The notes under the pieces were generated by a model that was not told the origin of the DNA, did no database searches, and saw nothing but the letters and a program-made list of their open reading frames with translations. Shown here piece after piece: positions 10,701 through 17,485 of a stretch of 64,000 bases of DNA. Positions within the stretch are counted from its first letter, which is position 1, and the number at the start of each line of letters is the position of its first letter. A program made the translations under genes and the position numbers. The stretch is taken from NCBI GenBank assembly GCA_018262975.1, contig JADFDG010000015.1, forward strand, positions 1 to 64,000, given 5' to 3'. This DNA is from Gammaproteobacteria bacterium (lineage in GTDB: Bacteria; Pseudomonadota; Gammaproteobacteria; Pseudomonadales; JADFDG01).

Positions 10701-12992
10701 GATTTCGAGACTGGAACGCTCGATGCCATCGATATCAGCGGGAAGGTCGATTCGGCCACGCGCGGATATGGTCTCGATACTGCCCTTTCGACCGACGCCT
10801 TCCGCAAGAGCCCGGGTCAGACCGCCACGGGCCAGACGACGATAGGCCTGCAGTCGCAGGGGCACATCCAGGAGCAACTGAACCGGGCGACGCTGGGCTT
10901 GGGGGCCGTGACCATTGGTGGCAGCCAGGCAGACGGCGTTGAGCTCAATCGTGATCTCGCGCTGGCCCAGACGGTCATGAGGGACGAAGAGACGGCGGCG
11001 CTGAATGCCCAGATCACGGTGGATAACCGGTGGGCAAGCGGCGATGGCCTTAGATCAATGGCTGGCGAACTGGCCAGCGCGGACAACAACGCAATTGCAC
11101 TGCTGGGTCTCGGCGCCGCGACGACAGCCAGCGCCGTTGGCGCGGTCGCGGCGCAAGTCGGCGACCCGGACGTAGAGGCGCTGGATCTGGTTGCTGGTCC
11201 GTCCAAGCTCTCGATGCTTGCAGCGCAAAGGCCTGATCTTGCCGCGGCCATCTACGCCTATGAGCGCGGAAGTTTCGGTGGCCTTGTGATTACACAGGAA
11301 GGCCTGCAAGCAATTGCCGACGCCCTCGGCGTGGACGTCGACGTCGTCATGACAAGCATGATCGGTGGGCTCGGGCTGCGAGGCACCACGGATCAGGAGT
11401 TGGCGGCAATAGATGTCGCCGAGGAGCATCGCGATGCAACGATCGTCACGCTCGGCCACGAGCTTGCGCACAACCAGGGCGTGAGCTCGCACGCAGTCGC
11501 GACGCTGCTGGGGTGGTCGCTGAGCATGGGCCATGAGGCCGGGGTGCAGGCGAATCACCAGGCGGTGATGGCAGAGGCCGGCAGGCTTTCCTCGGAAGAT
11601 CGTGTGAGGCTCGCGACGGAGAACATGGTGCTCCTCGCCGCCAACAACCTTCGTCTCGAAGGCGCGATGGAGGATCACCCTGAGCGATTCGAGGACTTCC
11701 TGAGCGCCGATCAGAATCGCCAGTACATGGCGGAACGGGCGGCCTGTGCGACCGACTTCTGCAGGATCAGCGTGGACGGGAGGTGGGTGCTGACATCCCG
11801 CGTGCAGGATGTCTACATCGGTCAGGGCGCTGTGATCGGGGTGGCGGTATCCGTCAAGGATGACGTGGAAGGGATGGCGCAGCTGGTGCTATCCCCCGGC
11901 GAGGCCATCGCGGCCATTACGACAATGCTGTCCGATCCGGACGCGGTGCGTGCGATGGGGCAATCCGTTTATAACGAACTGCAGGACAAGGTCGACGAGA
12001 TCCGCCGCCTCGCCGAGCATGGACAGACGCAGGCCGACATGACCGGTCTGGGAGCAAATATCTCCCAGTTGATGTATGTGGCCGCTTCCTACCTTGCCTT
12101 GGGCAAGGGGGTGATTACCGCTGGAGCCAATGCAGCCGCAATCGCTGCCAACGCTGCCAGCGCGGCGGCAACTGCCGGGCGCAGACAACTCGACGACGTT
12201 GCGGTGGAGGCGGCGTCCACCGCAAGCAAGGCCGATACCGCCAGAACGGTGCCCGCACGGGTGGCGGCGCAAGCTGACGAGGTAGTTGCGGATGAATCAG
12301 TGCCGCCGACTGCTGCCGTAGCGGATGATATTGCGGACGTGGCGAATGCTGCGACAGAAGCCGAGACTTTCGATGATCTGTTTGCCTGGGTCAGGTTCGC
12401 GGAGTCGGAGGAGTATTTGCTGCCTTGGGTGGCGGCGGATGATGCTGGGGAGGTTTGGGCGGAGGCGTTGGGGGGAACGCCCAAAGGACAACTACTGTCG
12501 CCCACAATGGGGAACTATGTAGCGAATTCCTCCGCCCAAGAGGCTCTTGCATACGACATTTCGTCGTGGGCAGGCTACGGCCTTCCGGCCGACGGCTACT
12601 TTGCGCGTGCGGTACGTCAGGGCGATGTGCAAGCACTAGTCGCGGGGGCCCCGATTGACATTGCCGGGCGAGCAGTTGCGCCATTTCAGGACATCGCAAC
12701 AAGGACGCTGGTCGAGTACCCGGACGGAACGGGCTTTGTATCTTCAGCAGAAGACCTGCGAGCGTACGGATCTGGAAAGGCAATGAAGCAAGAGCTGGAT
12801 CTCAACTATGAGCCTGAATATATTCTTGAATTTCAGATTCGTGATTCATCAAGGCTTCAGAATATATTGTTCTTCGATGATCCGCTCTTTGTCGGAAGGG
12901 GGAGAACGTTGCACGGTAAGCCGGAATGGAATGTGCTTGGCCTAAATTCAAATGATCTCGTGAACTGGCGAGTTCGTAAGCTCGATAACTAG
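4770..12992 (+). CDS. Filamentous haemagglutinin/CdiA-like two-partner secretion exoprotein
   Basis: The product is 2740 residues. After a signal peptide (to about residue 37) comes a TPS secretion domain with the two family marks NPNLGNGTARLILNEV and NPHGITCNGCGFINTPR. A long beta-helical region follows with haemagglutinin-type repeats (for example VEAGQDIGLMSSALSASDD, VSMDAGRDIAIFASGV). Around residue 2230 there is an HELAH motif in a helical pre-toxin-like segment, then an Ala-rich stretch. The last ~173 residues (from GGTPKGQLLSP, residue 2568) form a separate C-terminal domain whose coding sequence becomes poorer in G+C. Gene order B-A-small genes matches contact-dependent inhibition loci. 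No VENN motif was found. ATG 4770 follows the tpsB stop; ATG 4782 is an alternative. The toxin role of the tail is inference. Confidence 0.88.
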   Translation: MAAHMDGSSGTPAPYTRRLLACFLAALTALQPAIVSAGSIVPAIGAGGPAMDAAGNGVPVVNIVAPDASGLSHNRYRAFSVDNAGAILNNSAMPAPTQLGGYIEANPNLGNGTARLILNEVTGDARSTLGGYLEVAGTPAEVVVANPHGITCNGCGFINTPRAMLTTGVPLLDGGLAGYRVTGGDITVLGAGVNTDNVDVFTLLSRAVQVQAGIYADDLRVGTGAGDFDIDGNLVSHATTDAGAPAFAIDSTALGGIHANRIRLVATEDGVGVRIAAPVAAQTGDLILAVNGTLANRGLLMAEDLHVSASEAIVNGEADAAEPGVIIATRMDIDTPLLDNRYGILRTQSASGVLLDDGIGLLDNRGGTLWLGGDDQVLGTNIDNRGGLILHDGAGTLHVESSGDLMNDGGEIGSSSDLVLKVGGALHNDAGLLHGGRLLHLWLPELAALPEGTLSAGDWLHLQSDGAIRLTGTEYVASGNLRLTAATEISLVDSLVGADQRLALSADTLSVAADAGVFAGDSLAASVTGDIANDGLLFAANDLSLDANGLIRNGSDHAAASIVSINGDITLFADGGLYNNGSLIDAMAGDLVLGSPDRPIPVVENSRVGLVIGAQTRTEYGWTSRAGNDRRFPDDDWWLAHCYYRSGYCGDPYEVDAAVAERNAAIETENLQRMANGLEPLPLVDYRSFDPADYAGVTAYLEDALAVKEPGQGGLIGFNPAAYVYSANHENRRFIRNTDNYVTGALVDAGRHAGMLAGGDITASVDDLTNTDSLISAAGNLVIDAHGTVRNVSTSVTETLQRIWNARGYYCNSEGSCYRFNIVPEGYQPEETSTTTISAIPSVIAAGGQLVISSGAVENVGTYTDIGWQPSGLFPGSWPDSNPVAPTAPPDLYALPTNNPLFVIRDNPDHRYLVETNPLLATYAGFLGSDYLLERLGLDPDGVTRRLGDGFYEMTLVREQLLALAGSRLLPQDFTDEQAQYTWLLENGVYAAQELQLSVGIALTPEQANALTADLVWLEERQVAGYTVLAPVVYLAPGSARLTAAGAVVAGGDVLVQAGSLRNDQEMQADHALLVKADEDIVNTAGMMVAGDALVLAAKGDIENRSGVLHSDGDMLLASSTGSVVLETATSTSTNRFARGETQDTVVGARAVASASGTMVVQAANDIGLHGASIAAGAVGMQAGRNVVVDSVALTADGTWRGGDHVDRTVRQLGSTVSSLTNLMVEAGQDIGLMSSALSASDDVRLVAGEDIAVLAGGEQTYAYRHSDKKNTVGSSSSTIESSHSGLASSSVRAGGNVSMDAGRDIAIFASGVTAEGDVAVVAARDVQIVAGVEQAYLRQEASREGATRYSNSQSGYLTQGLVEAGLSAGGSASIDAQGNVALTGASILANKAVRIGATTLPATGDGAVAIGGDDGSLAAMRSIDNVTVESVTLVNEAWSHTESGYKGPVRDLISALSLSGAWAASVFAPGMVQMPAIDIYAAETTHERRVDNAGSLVLAEELSIAASGTVRLANADILVGGTASVVAGDIAIDAVADTREYEHETVNGTVQGLGYEASGDSITIMGVKSTDATFTTVQRETVWNGTSLSAGELVLKADAALSVMSSDLQVLGYALLAAGESVEVGGYQDAREIHQQEQVVSTTVSVGLRNAYVDAVNAVRAVEQARDALDDATEALADAEGKVSSGDHDPGVLDDYRANVAAAAANLGQATIAAASSLASAVPTAMLSAGTGMYATAGTSHEVSNSSNSLIEKQWSGSSISAGGDVDVVADENIDVVGASVSVAGNLTTRAAEISISAGQSILEEAQSRDSNYGTASLNISGRGVTGSASVGTSTYDSQSSAVMQVNTTITAGGYTSRSDELVVSGARIEARDVDIETGRLVISSVADTSTMRSTSTDISLGAGASIGASTASLHSVSGGVGNTTSSQDGSWVSQQTWILGSDSVRVRAGATTLAGAVVANASVDESGTLVDHGGLDFETGTLDAIDISGKVDSATRGYGLDTALSTDAFRKSPGQTATGQTTIGLQSQGHIQEQLNRATLGLGAVTIGGSQADGVELNRDLALAQTVMRDEETAALNAQITVDNRWASGDGLRSMAGELASADNNAIALLGLGAATTASAVGAVAAQVGDPDVEALDLVAGPSKLSMLAAQRPDLAAAIYAYERGSFGGLVITQEGLQAIADALGVDVDVVMTSMIGGLGLRGTTDQELAAIDVAEEHRDATIVTLGHELAHNQGVSSHAVATLLGWSLSMGHEAGVQANHQAVMAEAGRLSSEDRVRLATENMVLLAANNLRLEGAMEDHPERFEDFLSADQNRQYMAERAACATDFCRISVDGRWVLTSRVQDVYIGQGAVIGVAVSVKDDVEGMAQLVLSPGEAIAAITTMLSDPDAVRAMGQSVYNELQDKVDEIRRLAEHGQTQADMTGLGANISQLMYVAASYLALGKGVITAGANAAAIAANAASAAATAGRRQLDDVAVEAASTASKADTARTVPARVAAQADEVVADESVPPTAAVADDIADVANAATEAETFDDLFAWVRFAESEEYLLPWVAADDAGEVWAEALGGTPKGQLLSPTMGNYVANSSAQEALAYDISSWAGYGLPADGYFARAVRQGDVQALVAGAPIDIAGRAVAPFQDIATRTLVEYPDGTGFVSSAEDLRAYGSGKAMKQELDLNYEPEYILEFQIRDSSRLQNILFFDDPLFVGRGRTLHGKPEWNVLGLNSNDLVNWRVRKLDN
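12471..12992 (+). other. Candidate CdiA-CT toxin domain (C-terminal ~173 residues)
   Basis: This sub-region of the exoprotein differs from the rest. It follows an Ala-rich linker, its 3' half is rich in A+T, and it is followed 11 bases later by a small gene. I could not assign it to a named toxin family. Conspicuous residues are YFARAV (Arg2613), FVSSAEDL (Ser2658-Ser2659) and EYILEFQI (Glu2683, Glu2687). An Arg / Ser-Ser / Glu order recalls ADP-ribosyltransferases, but this is a weak resemblance by eye. A structure prediction would decide it. Confidence 0.45.
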
Positions 12993-13003
12993 AGAGGCTA
13001 TGA

Positions 13004-13261
13004 ATGTGTGATTGTGACTTCTCGGATCTCCGATTTATCTGTCGGACAAGCCATCCTGATTATCCTGAAGATAGGACTGCTTCAATTACTCTGGTCGGAT
13101 GCTCGCAGTGCGAAAGACTGTATGAGATTCGACAAGGCCCAGAAGTGGACAGGTTTGGGACTGGGCCAACGGAGAGGGTTGCGGTTGCAATTGGTGATGT
13201 TGTCTCAAGATACAAGATCTCCTTTGAGAAAGTCCGAGAGCTTCTCCATTCGAGGGGGTAG
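13004..13261 (+). CDS. Candidate immunity protein, small cysteine-containing protein
   Basis: The 85-residue product is encoded 11 bases after the exoprotein stop, with AGAGAGG before its ATG. I do not recognise a family. It has Cys2-x-Cys4, Cys13 and Cys33-x-x-Cys36 followed by ERLYEI, so it might bind a metal like a small zinc ribbon. The C-terminal half is probably helical (SFEKVRELLHSRG). Base composition is near half G+C by eye, well below the core genes. Position directly behind a polymorphic-toxin gene is where CdiI immunity genes normally sit, so neutralising the C-terminal toxin domain is the most likely role. That is inference from context. Confidence 0.6.
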   Translation: MCDCDFSDLRFICRTSHPDYPEDRTASITLVGCSQCERLYEIRQGPEVDRFGTGPTERVAVAIGDVVSRYKISFEKVRELLHSRG

Positions 13262-13782
13262 GCGGTTATGAGGGCACTGTTAAGCTGACGACTGCCTCGT
13301 TATTGTGATATTTGCAATCTTGCGCATGGACTGGTGTGGCGGGTGGTCAGGATCGATAGGATGATTCGTCTCGTATCCTAGTAGGGGATCTCTATGCCAA
13401 CAGGTTGGTGTGACGAGAAGATCGATGACGTCATGCGCGCCCACTTTGCGAGTGTTCCGGGTTGATTCGTGATCAAGGCATTCGCCTGCGAGCCTATGCT
13501 CATGCTGGTGGTTGAGATGCTGTTATTTGAGTGCTTTGTGGCCTGGATTCTCGTATAGGAAAGTGGACCAGGATTTGGTTTTTGCCGCTGGGCTATCAGA
13601 TCTCAAGTATCGATTAGAATCTCGGCGGAGCCGACGGGGTCAACAGTATGTGATCTCTGTCAGAGGCAATAACATTGCGCATTCCGGACAAGTGTTTGCG
13701 GCCCAAGGTTGATGACCGTGGGCCCATAGCGCGCGATCGAGTTGCCCGATCGAAGAGTCTGATCTATATAAGAAAATGCCCT
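13262..13782 (+). other. Low-G+C intergenic stretch, possible remnant of toxin/immunity modules
   Basis: About 520 bases with no convincing gene. Only short open frames occur: a 24-codon frame from ATG 13394 and one of 66 codons at 13512-13712 without a clear ribosome site. Composition matches the adjoining small genes rather than the core genome. Displaced cdiA-CT/cdiI fragments often leave such debris, but I could not recognise any fragment. Confidence 0.4.
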
Positions 13783-14097
13783 ATGGACAAGGAAGAACTC
13801 AGATCGCTTGCTGAAAACTTTGAGCGGGTCGCGGCTCGATACTTGCTTGACCCGGATGTTGCTGGGTTATGCAGTTCACTTGAGAGCCTGTTGATGCAAG
13901 CCAGGCAAGGACTAATAGATGAACCAGTAAGGCAGGTTCCTGGGGAGCACTATTTTCAGGAGGGTCTGCTTTCAGGGTATAGCGATCTTGAAGAGGCATA
14001 CTCAAAGCTGAAATTGCGGCTCGTTACCGACAGCGAGCAGTACGATGATCTTCTGCGCTGGGCAGAGGATCGTAGACGGAGGCTTTTTGGAAAATAG
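13783..14097 (+). CDS. Small acidic hypothetical protein, possible orphan immunity protein
   Basis: The 104-residue product begins MDKEELRSLAENFERVAARY and is mostly helical and acidic in its first two thirds, ending in a basic tail (EDRRRRLFGK). No family recognised. The start at 13783 was preferred to an upstream frame extension beginning at 13675 because it follows an A-rich purine stretch and gives a compact protein. The size, acidity and low-G+C setting behind a CdiA-like gene fit an orphan immunity gene. Function not demonstrated. Confidence 0.55.
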   Translation: MDKEELRSLAENFERVAARYLLDPDVAGLCSSLESLLMQARQGLIDEPVRQVPGEHYFQEGLLSGYSDLEEAYSKLKLRLVTDSEQYDDLLRWAEDRRRRLFGK

Positions 14098-14189
14098 CGA
14101 TATCCGGCCCTGATTCCCGTGTGCGAGGTATGTCATGACTCTGGGTCCATGGCGCGCATGTGTGGCAATAGGTCGAAACGGGGAAGCGC

Positions 14190-14744
14190 ATGTCTAAGGC
14201 CTTTGAAGTATTCATCGCCCAGTACCGGTCGACCGGCAGGTCACACGGCGACGGCTACTCCGCTGCGATGTTCTCCGGAATGTCCACCAGCGAAAGAGAG
14301 ACTGCATTATCAATGTTGGTCGATGCGGCGCTCGCTGGCGACTCTGCGGCGGTGGACGCGTTGCGGTATTTCGACATGGATTCTGCGTTGAGTGTCTTGA
14401 AGAAGGTGGTGGACCTCCGGCCATCTATGCTGGCTGCATTGGTTGCGGCAGCGATGGTCTATGAGCGCACTGACGAAGAAATCTGGGTTTCCAGGCTGGT
14501 TGATCTCGCGGACGCGGGGGCCGCCATTTTGGCGTGGCCTGCCATACAGTCTATTCCCAACAAAAAGATGCAGGACTATTCTGTTCGAACCAAGATTGCC
14601 ACTTACATTGGAAGGTATCTGATGCGAGACGACGAGGCTCTCGTACTTAGGCGAATTGCGGCCAAGAAGTTGCTCGCGGTATTTGGGCTGGTTGCGATTG
14701 ATGGTGTATTCCAGGAGTTTGTTGTGCGATTGACGTCCGACTAG
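14190..14744 (+). CDS. Helical hypothetical protein, possible orphan immunity protein
   Basis: The 184-residue product (MSKAFEVFIAQYRSTG...) is predicted all-helical with HEAT-like pairs (LVDAALAGDSAAVDALRYF, LVDLADAGAAILAWPAIQ). A GGGGA ribosome site precedes the ATG. Helical-repeat proteins of this size are common among immunity proteins of polymorphic toxin systems, and it sits in the same low-G+C cluster. No specific family was recognised. It could also be an unrelated cargo gene. Confidence 0.55.
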   Translation: MSKAFEVFIAQYRSTGRSHGDGYSAAMFSGMSTSERETALSMLVDAALAGDSAAVDALRYFDMDSALSVLKKVVDLRPSMLAALVAAAMVYERTDEEIWVSRLVDLADAGAAILAWPAIQSIPNKKMQDYSVRTKIATYIGRYLMRDDEALVLRRIAAKKLLAVFGLVAIDGVFQEFVVRLTSD

Positions 14745-14844
14745 AAGGACGTGAGGGGCGAGGCGCTCACGACGCTTGTAGGTATGGGCGCAGTGTGATC
14801 ATTCTCTGCGACAGTTATTGTTATGGTTAAGCATAATTGCCGAC

Positions 14845-15075
14845 ATGAACATCCTTTACACCTTCAACGCCCTCACCCTCCTCTCCCGCGACGGCAAGTA
14901 CTACGCCCGCTACGACGCTGGTGCCCACCTTCCAGCCATGCGAGAGGACCACATCACCGAGACCGAATTCCGGGTGGCGGTTGAGCGCCCGGAAAACGCA
15001 GGTCGCATGTTGTTTGAACTGCAGCGGCGTCTGATCGATTCAGGTGTGGACCCGTACGCATCGAACATCGACTGA
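14845..15075 (+). CDS. Small hypothetical protein
   Basis: The 76-residue protein starts MNILYTFNALTLLSRDGKYY and ends GVDPYASNID. No domain recognised. Base composition returns to the normal high-G+C level with strong third-position G/C, which supports it as a real gene of the host rather than part of the low-G+C cluster. It has a good CATAAT -10-like box (14832-14837) only eight bases before the ATG and no obvious ribosome site, so translation may be leaderless or the start may differ. Confidence 0.5.
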   Translation: MNILYTFNALTLLSRDGKYYARYDAGAHLPAMREDHITETEFRVAVERPENAGRMLFELQRRLIDSGVDPYASNID

Positions 15076-15211
15076 GTTCCCGCCGCGCCTCGCATCCAGA
15101 CCCCCGCAGCCATCTCCCGCACCATTTCCCTCCTTTTTCCTATACCGCTATCCTCCATCCGCCCCTAAACTCCCGCCGCTTTTTTCCACACCATTAATGG
15201 ACTGACATCAG

Positions 15212-16714
15212 GTGCATCCCGCCGTGACGAAAATCAGGACGTTCGTACTCGCTTCAGTTGTGGCAATCATCTCCGCGCCATCGCACGCGCTCACCGAAGA
15301 CCTAATGCGCTCTTCCGTCTTCGGACCGGTTTCCGACGAGGCCACGATCTGGGAGACCAATGCGCTGACTACCGTGCTGCCGATCACGGGTGGCTACCTC
15401 GCCATCGGCGATCTGGAAGTCGAGGACACCAACCCCGGCGAGTGGATCGATGGCACCGCGGTGCATGCCTACAAGCTGGACGCCAACCTGGCGCCCGTAA
15501 CCAGTTATGGCACCGACGGCAAGCTGCAGTTGCCGCTGCCCCCTGGCTATCTCGTGCACTACCCGTCCGCCACCCGGCTGGCCAGCGGCAAGATCATGGT
15601 GATTGCGGAAGGCTGGCCGGAGGGCGAGTACTCGCTGATGAAGTTCGTGCTGATGCGCCTGAACGCGGATGGCAGCGCCGACACCACGTTTGGCACCGAT
15701 GGTTGGCGCCTGCTGGAGGTCCCCTACTCGGCATCTCCCGCCGAAAGCCCCCTCTACACCGCCAATGCCGGCCGGATCTTCGAGTTGTCGAATGGCCAGC
15801 TCATCGTCACCGGCTCGTCGGCGCGCGTGGGTTACAGCCGTCTGGGAATCGTCGGGCGCCTGTCGGCCGAAGGTGTCGTCGACACCACGTTCGGCCCCAA
15901 CGGCAACGGCTTCCTGCTCGTGCAACCCGTTGGCGCCGGCTATGGCGCCTGGCTTGAGCATGCCGCGCTGGACAGCGCCGGTCGCCTTGTAGTGTCCGGC
16001 AGTACCGCCATCGACGAAGGCGGTGCTTACTACGACTTGTTCGTCGCACGCATCACGCTTGCTGGCGCTGGCGCGCTGGATAGCTCGTTCAACGGCTCGG
16101 GCATCAAGGTATTCAGCATCGGTGCAGAAGACAGCTGGTCAACCGGCCTGCGCGTGGACGGCAACACCATCCTCGTTGGTGCTGCCCGTTCCGGCGGCCT
16201 GGGTGCGGTAGTCCGCCTGGAATCCGATGGAGACCTCGACACGACCTTCGATGTGGACGGCATCGCCGACATCAACCCGGACGGTCTGTTCACCACTTCG
16301 CGCGCCAACGTGATCATCCCTTCGGGGGGCGGCTACCTCGTGGCCGGCTCGCTGGGTGGCCGTCGCGCGATCGTGCGGCTCAACAGCGTGGGTGCGCTCG
16401 ACACTGCCAACGCAAGCATGGGCAGCACCGGCTACTGGCGCACGGCGCTTTCCAATGGCAGCACCTACATGGGCGCCATCGTTGATGAGGGCAAGCTGAT
16501 CGCGGTTGGCGCCTGGGTGACCAGCTCCGCCCCGGCGCCAATTGGCTACGGCACCAACACCAACGAGTCGTTCGTGCTGTCGGTGTTCCCGCTTGCCAGT
16601 GATGGCGGCTCGGGATCCACCACCACGACCACCTCCAGTTCGTCTTCCGGCGGTGGCGCGCTGGTGCCGTGGATGCTGTTGCTGGTCGGCCTGCTGGGTC
16701 TGCGTCGCCGCTGA
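15212..16714 (+). CDS. Delta-60-repeat surface protein with GlyGly-CTERM-like tail
   Basis: The 500-residue exported protein has a signal peptide (TFVLASVVAIISAPSHA) and several delta-60-type beta-propeller repeats (DTTFGTDGWRLLEV, DTTFGPNGNGFLLV, DSSFNGSGIKVF, DTTFDVDGIADI). At the C-terminus are a Thr/Ser linker, a GGGALVPW turn, a short hydrophobic helix and LRRR. That tripartite end is the GlyGly-CTERM sorting signal, which in other bacteria is processed by a rhombosortase during export to the surface. The start is GTG 15212 or GTG 15224; both keep the signal peptide. It stands alone between the small gene and the toxin-antitoxin pair. Confidence 0.8.
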   Translation: MHPAVTKIRTFVLASVVAIISAPSHALTEDLMRSSVFGPVSDEATIWETNALTTVLPITGGYLAIGDLEVEDTNPGEWIDGTAVHAYKLDANLAPVTSYGTDGKLQLPLPPGYLVHYPSATRLASGKIMVIAEGWPEGEYSLMKFVLMRLNADGSADTTFGTDGWRLLEVPYSASPAESPLYTANAGRIFELSNGQLIVTGSSARVGYSRLGIVGRLSAEGVVDTTFGPNGNGFLLVQPVGAGYGAWLEHAALDSAGRLVVSGSTAIDEGGAYYDLFVARITLAGAGALDSSFNGSGIKVFSIGAEDSWSTGLRVDGNTILVGAARSGGLGAVVRLESDGDLDTTFDVDGIADINPDGLFTTSRANVIIPSGGGYLVAGSLGGRRAIVRLNSVGALDTANASMGSTGYWRTALSNGSTYMGAIVDEGKLIAVGAWVTSSAPAPIGYGTNTNESFVLSVFPLASDGGSGSTTTTTSSSSSGGGALVPWMLLLVGLLGLRRR

Positions 16715-16754
16715 CCTGATCCACAGTGGTTGTTGCCTCCTCCCGGGACGTATA

Positions 16755-16775
16755 GACTAGTCACGTAACTAGTCA
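16755..16775. promoter_or_regulatory. Candidate autoregulatory operator of the toxin-antitoxin pair
   Basis: GACTAGT (16755-16761) and ACTAGTC (16768-16774) form a perfect 7-bp inverted repeat with a 6-base spacer. The same segment holds a direct repeat of ACTAGTCA (16756-16763 and 16768-16775). A promoter-like TTGTTG (16730-16735) and TAGACT (16753-16758) with 17-base spacing overlap it. Phd-family antitoxins commonly repress their own promoter through such sites. Confidence 0.55.
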
Positions 16776-16811
16776 GTACGATCCGGACCATCCCCGGGCA
16801 GGAGGCAACCC

Positions 16812-17069
16812 ATGCACACATGGCCCGTCCAGGATGCCAAGGCGCGCTTCAGCGAGATGCTCGACGCCTGCGTGAGTGAGGGTCCGCAAATGGTGACGCG
16901 ACGCGGTGCCGAAACCGCCGTGCTGGTGCCCATCGACGAATGGCGCCGGCTGCAGGCAGCAGCCCGGCCTACGCTCAAGCAATTGCTGCTGGAAGACACT
17001 GCCCGGGGTGAGCTGTCCGTGCCGCCGCGTGGACAGGCGAAGCGGCGTGTGCCCCGGACGCTGGAATAA
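16812..17069 (+). CDS. Phd/YefM-family antitoxin
   Basis: The 85-residue protein shows the Phd/YefM pattern from its start: MHTWPVQDAKARFSEMLDAC, then TRRGAETAVLVPIDEW. The N-terminal part folds as the DNA-binding dimer and the tail after residue 55 (PTLKQLLLED onward) should wrap the toxin. It neutralises the PIN-domain toxin encoded five bases downstream and probably represses the operon through the palindrome at 16755-16775. A GCAGGAGG-like ribosome site precedes the ATG. The module is complete and looks functional. Confidence 0.9.
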   Translation: MHTWPVQDAKARFSEMLDACVSEGPQMVTRRGAETAVLVPIDEWRRLQAAARPTLKQLLLEDTARGELSVPPRGQAKRRVPRTLE

Positions 17070-17074
17070 CCTCC

Positions 17075-17485
17075 ATGTATCTGCTCGACACCAACGTCAT
17101 ATCGGAACTCCGCAAGGTGCGCCCGCACGGCGCGGTGGTTGCGTGGTTGCAGTCAGTGGACGACGCCAGCCTGCACGTTGCCACGGTGACTCTCGGCGAG
17201 ATCCAGGCGGGCATCGAACTCACACGTGACCAGGATCCGGCGCGTGCCGCGGAGTTGGAAGCCTGGCTGGACCGTGTCAGCGAGTCCTGCAACGTGTTGC
17301 CCATGGACGGTGCGGCATTTCGTTGCTGGGCCAGGTTGATGCACCACCAGTCGGATACGCTCTACGAAGACGCCATGATCGCTGCCGTGGCGAAAGTCCA
17401 CGGCCTCACCGTCGTCACGCGGAACGTCAGGGACTTCGCACCCTTCGCGGTCGCCGTGTTCAACCCCTTCACATACCCGGCGTAA
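17075..17485 (+). CDS. vapC: VapC/FitB-like PIN-domain toxin
   Basis: The 136-residue PIN-domain ribonuclease has all the expected acidic residues: Asp5 in YLLDTN, the Glu of LGEIQAGIE, the Asp of YEDAMIAA and the Asp of TRNVRDF. This family cleaves RNA, often tRNA, when the antitoxin is degraded. It follows its antitoxin by five bases, so translation is probably coupled. The last 17 bases overlap the 3' end of the convergent transglycosylase gene. Pairing with a Phd-type rather than an AbrB-type antitoxin is the usual combination for this PIN subgroup. Confidence 0.9.
   Translation: MYLLDTNVISELRKVRPHGAVVAWLQSVDDASLHVATVTLGEIQAGIELTRDQDPARAAELEAWLDRVSESCNVLPMDGAAFRCWARLMHHQSDTLYEDAMIAAVAKVHGLTVVTRNVRDFAPFAVAVFNPFTYPA

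Noticed and set aside
13512-13712. 66-codon open frame in the low-G+C region
   Set aside because: No ribosome site, no recognisable domain and it overlaps nothing conserved. Kept only as part of a possible relic region.
14119-14391. 90-codon frame overlapping the 14190-14744 gene
   Set aside because: It overlaps a gene with a better start signal and more protein-like composition.
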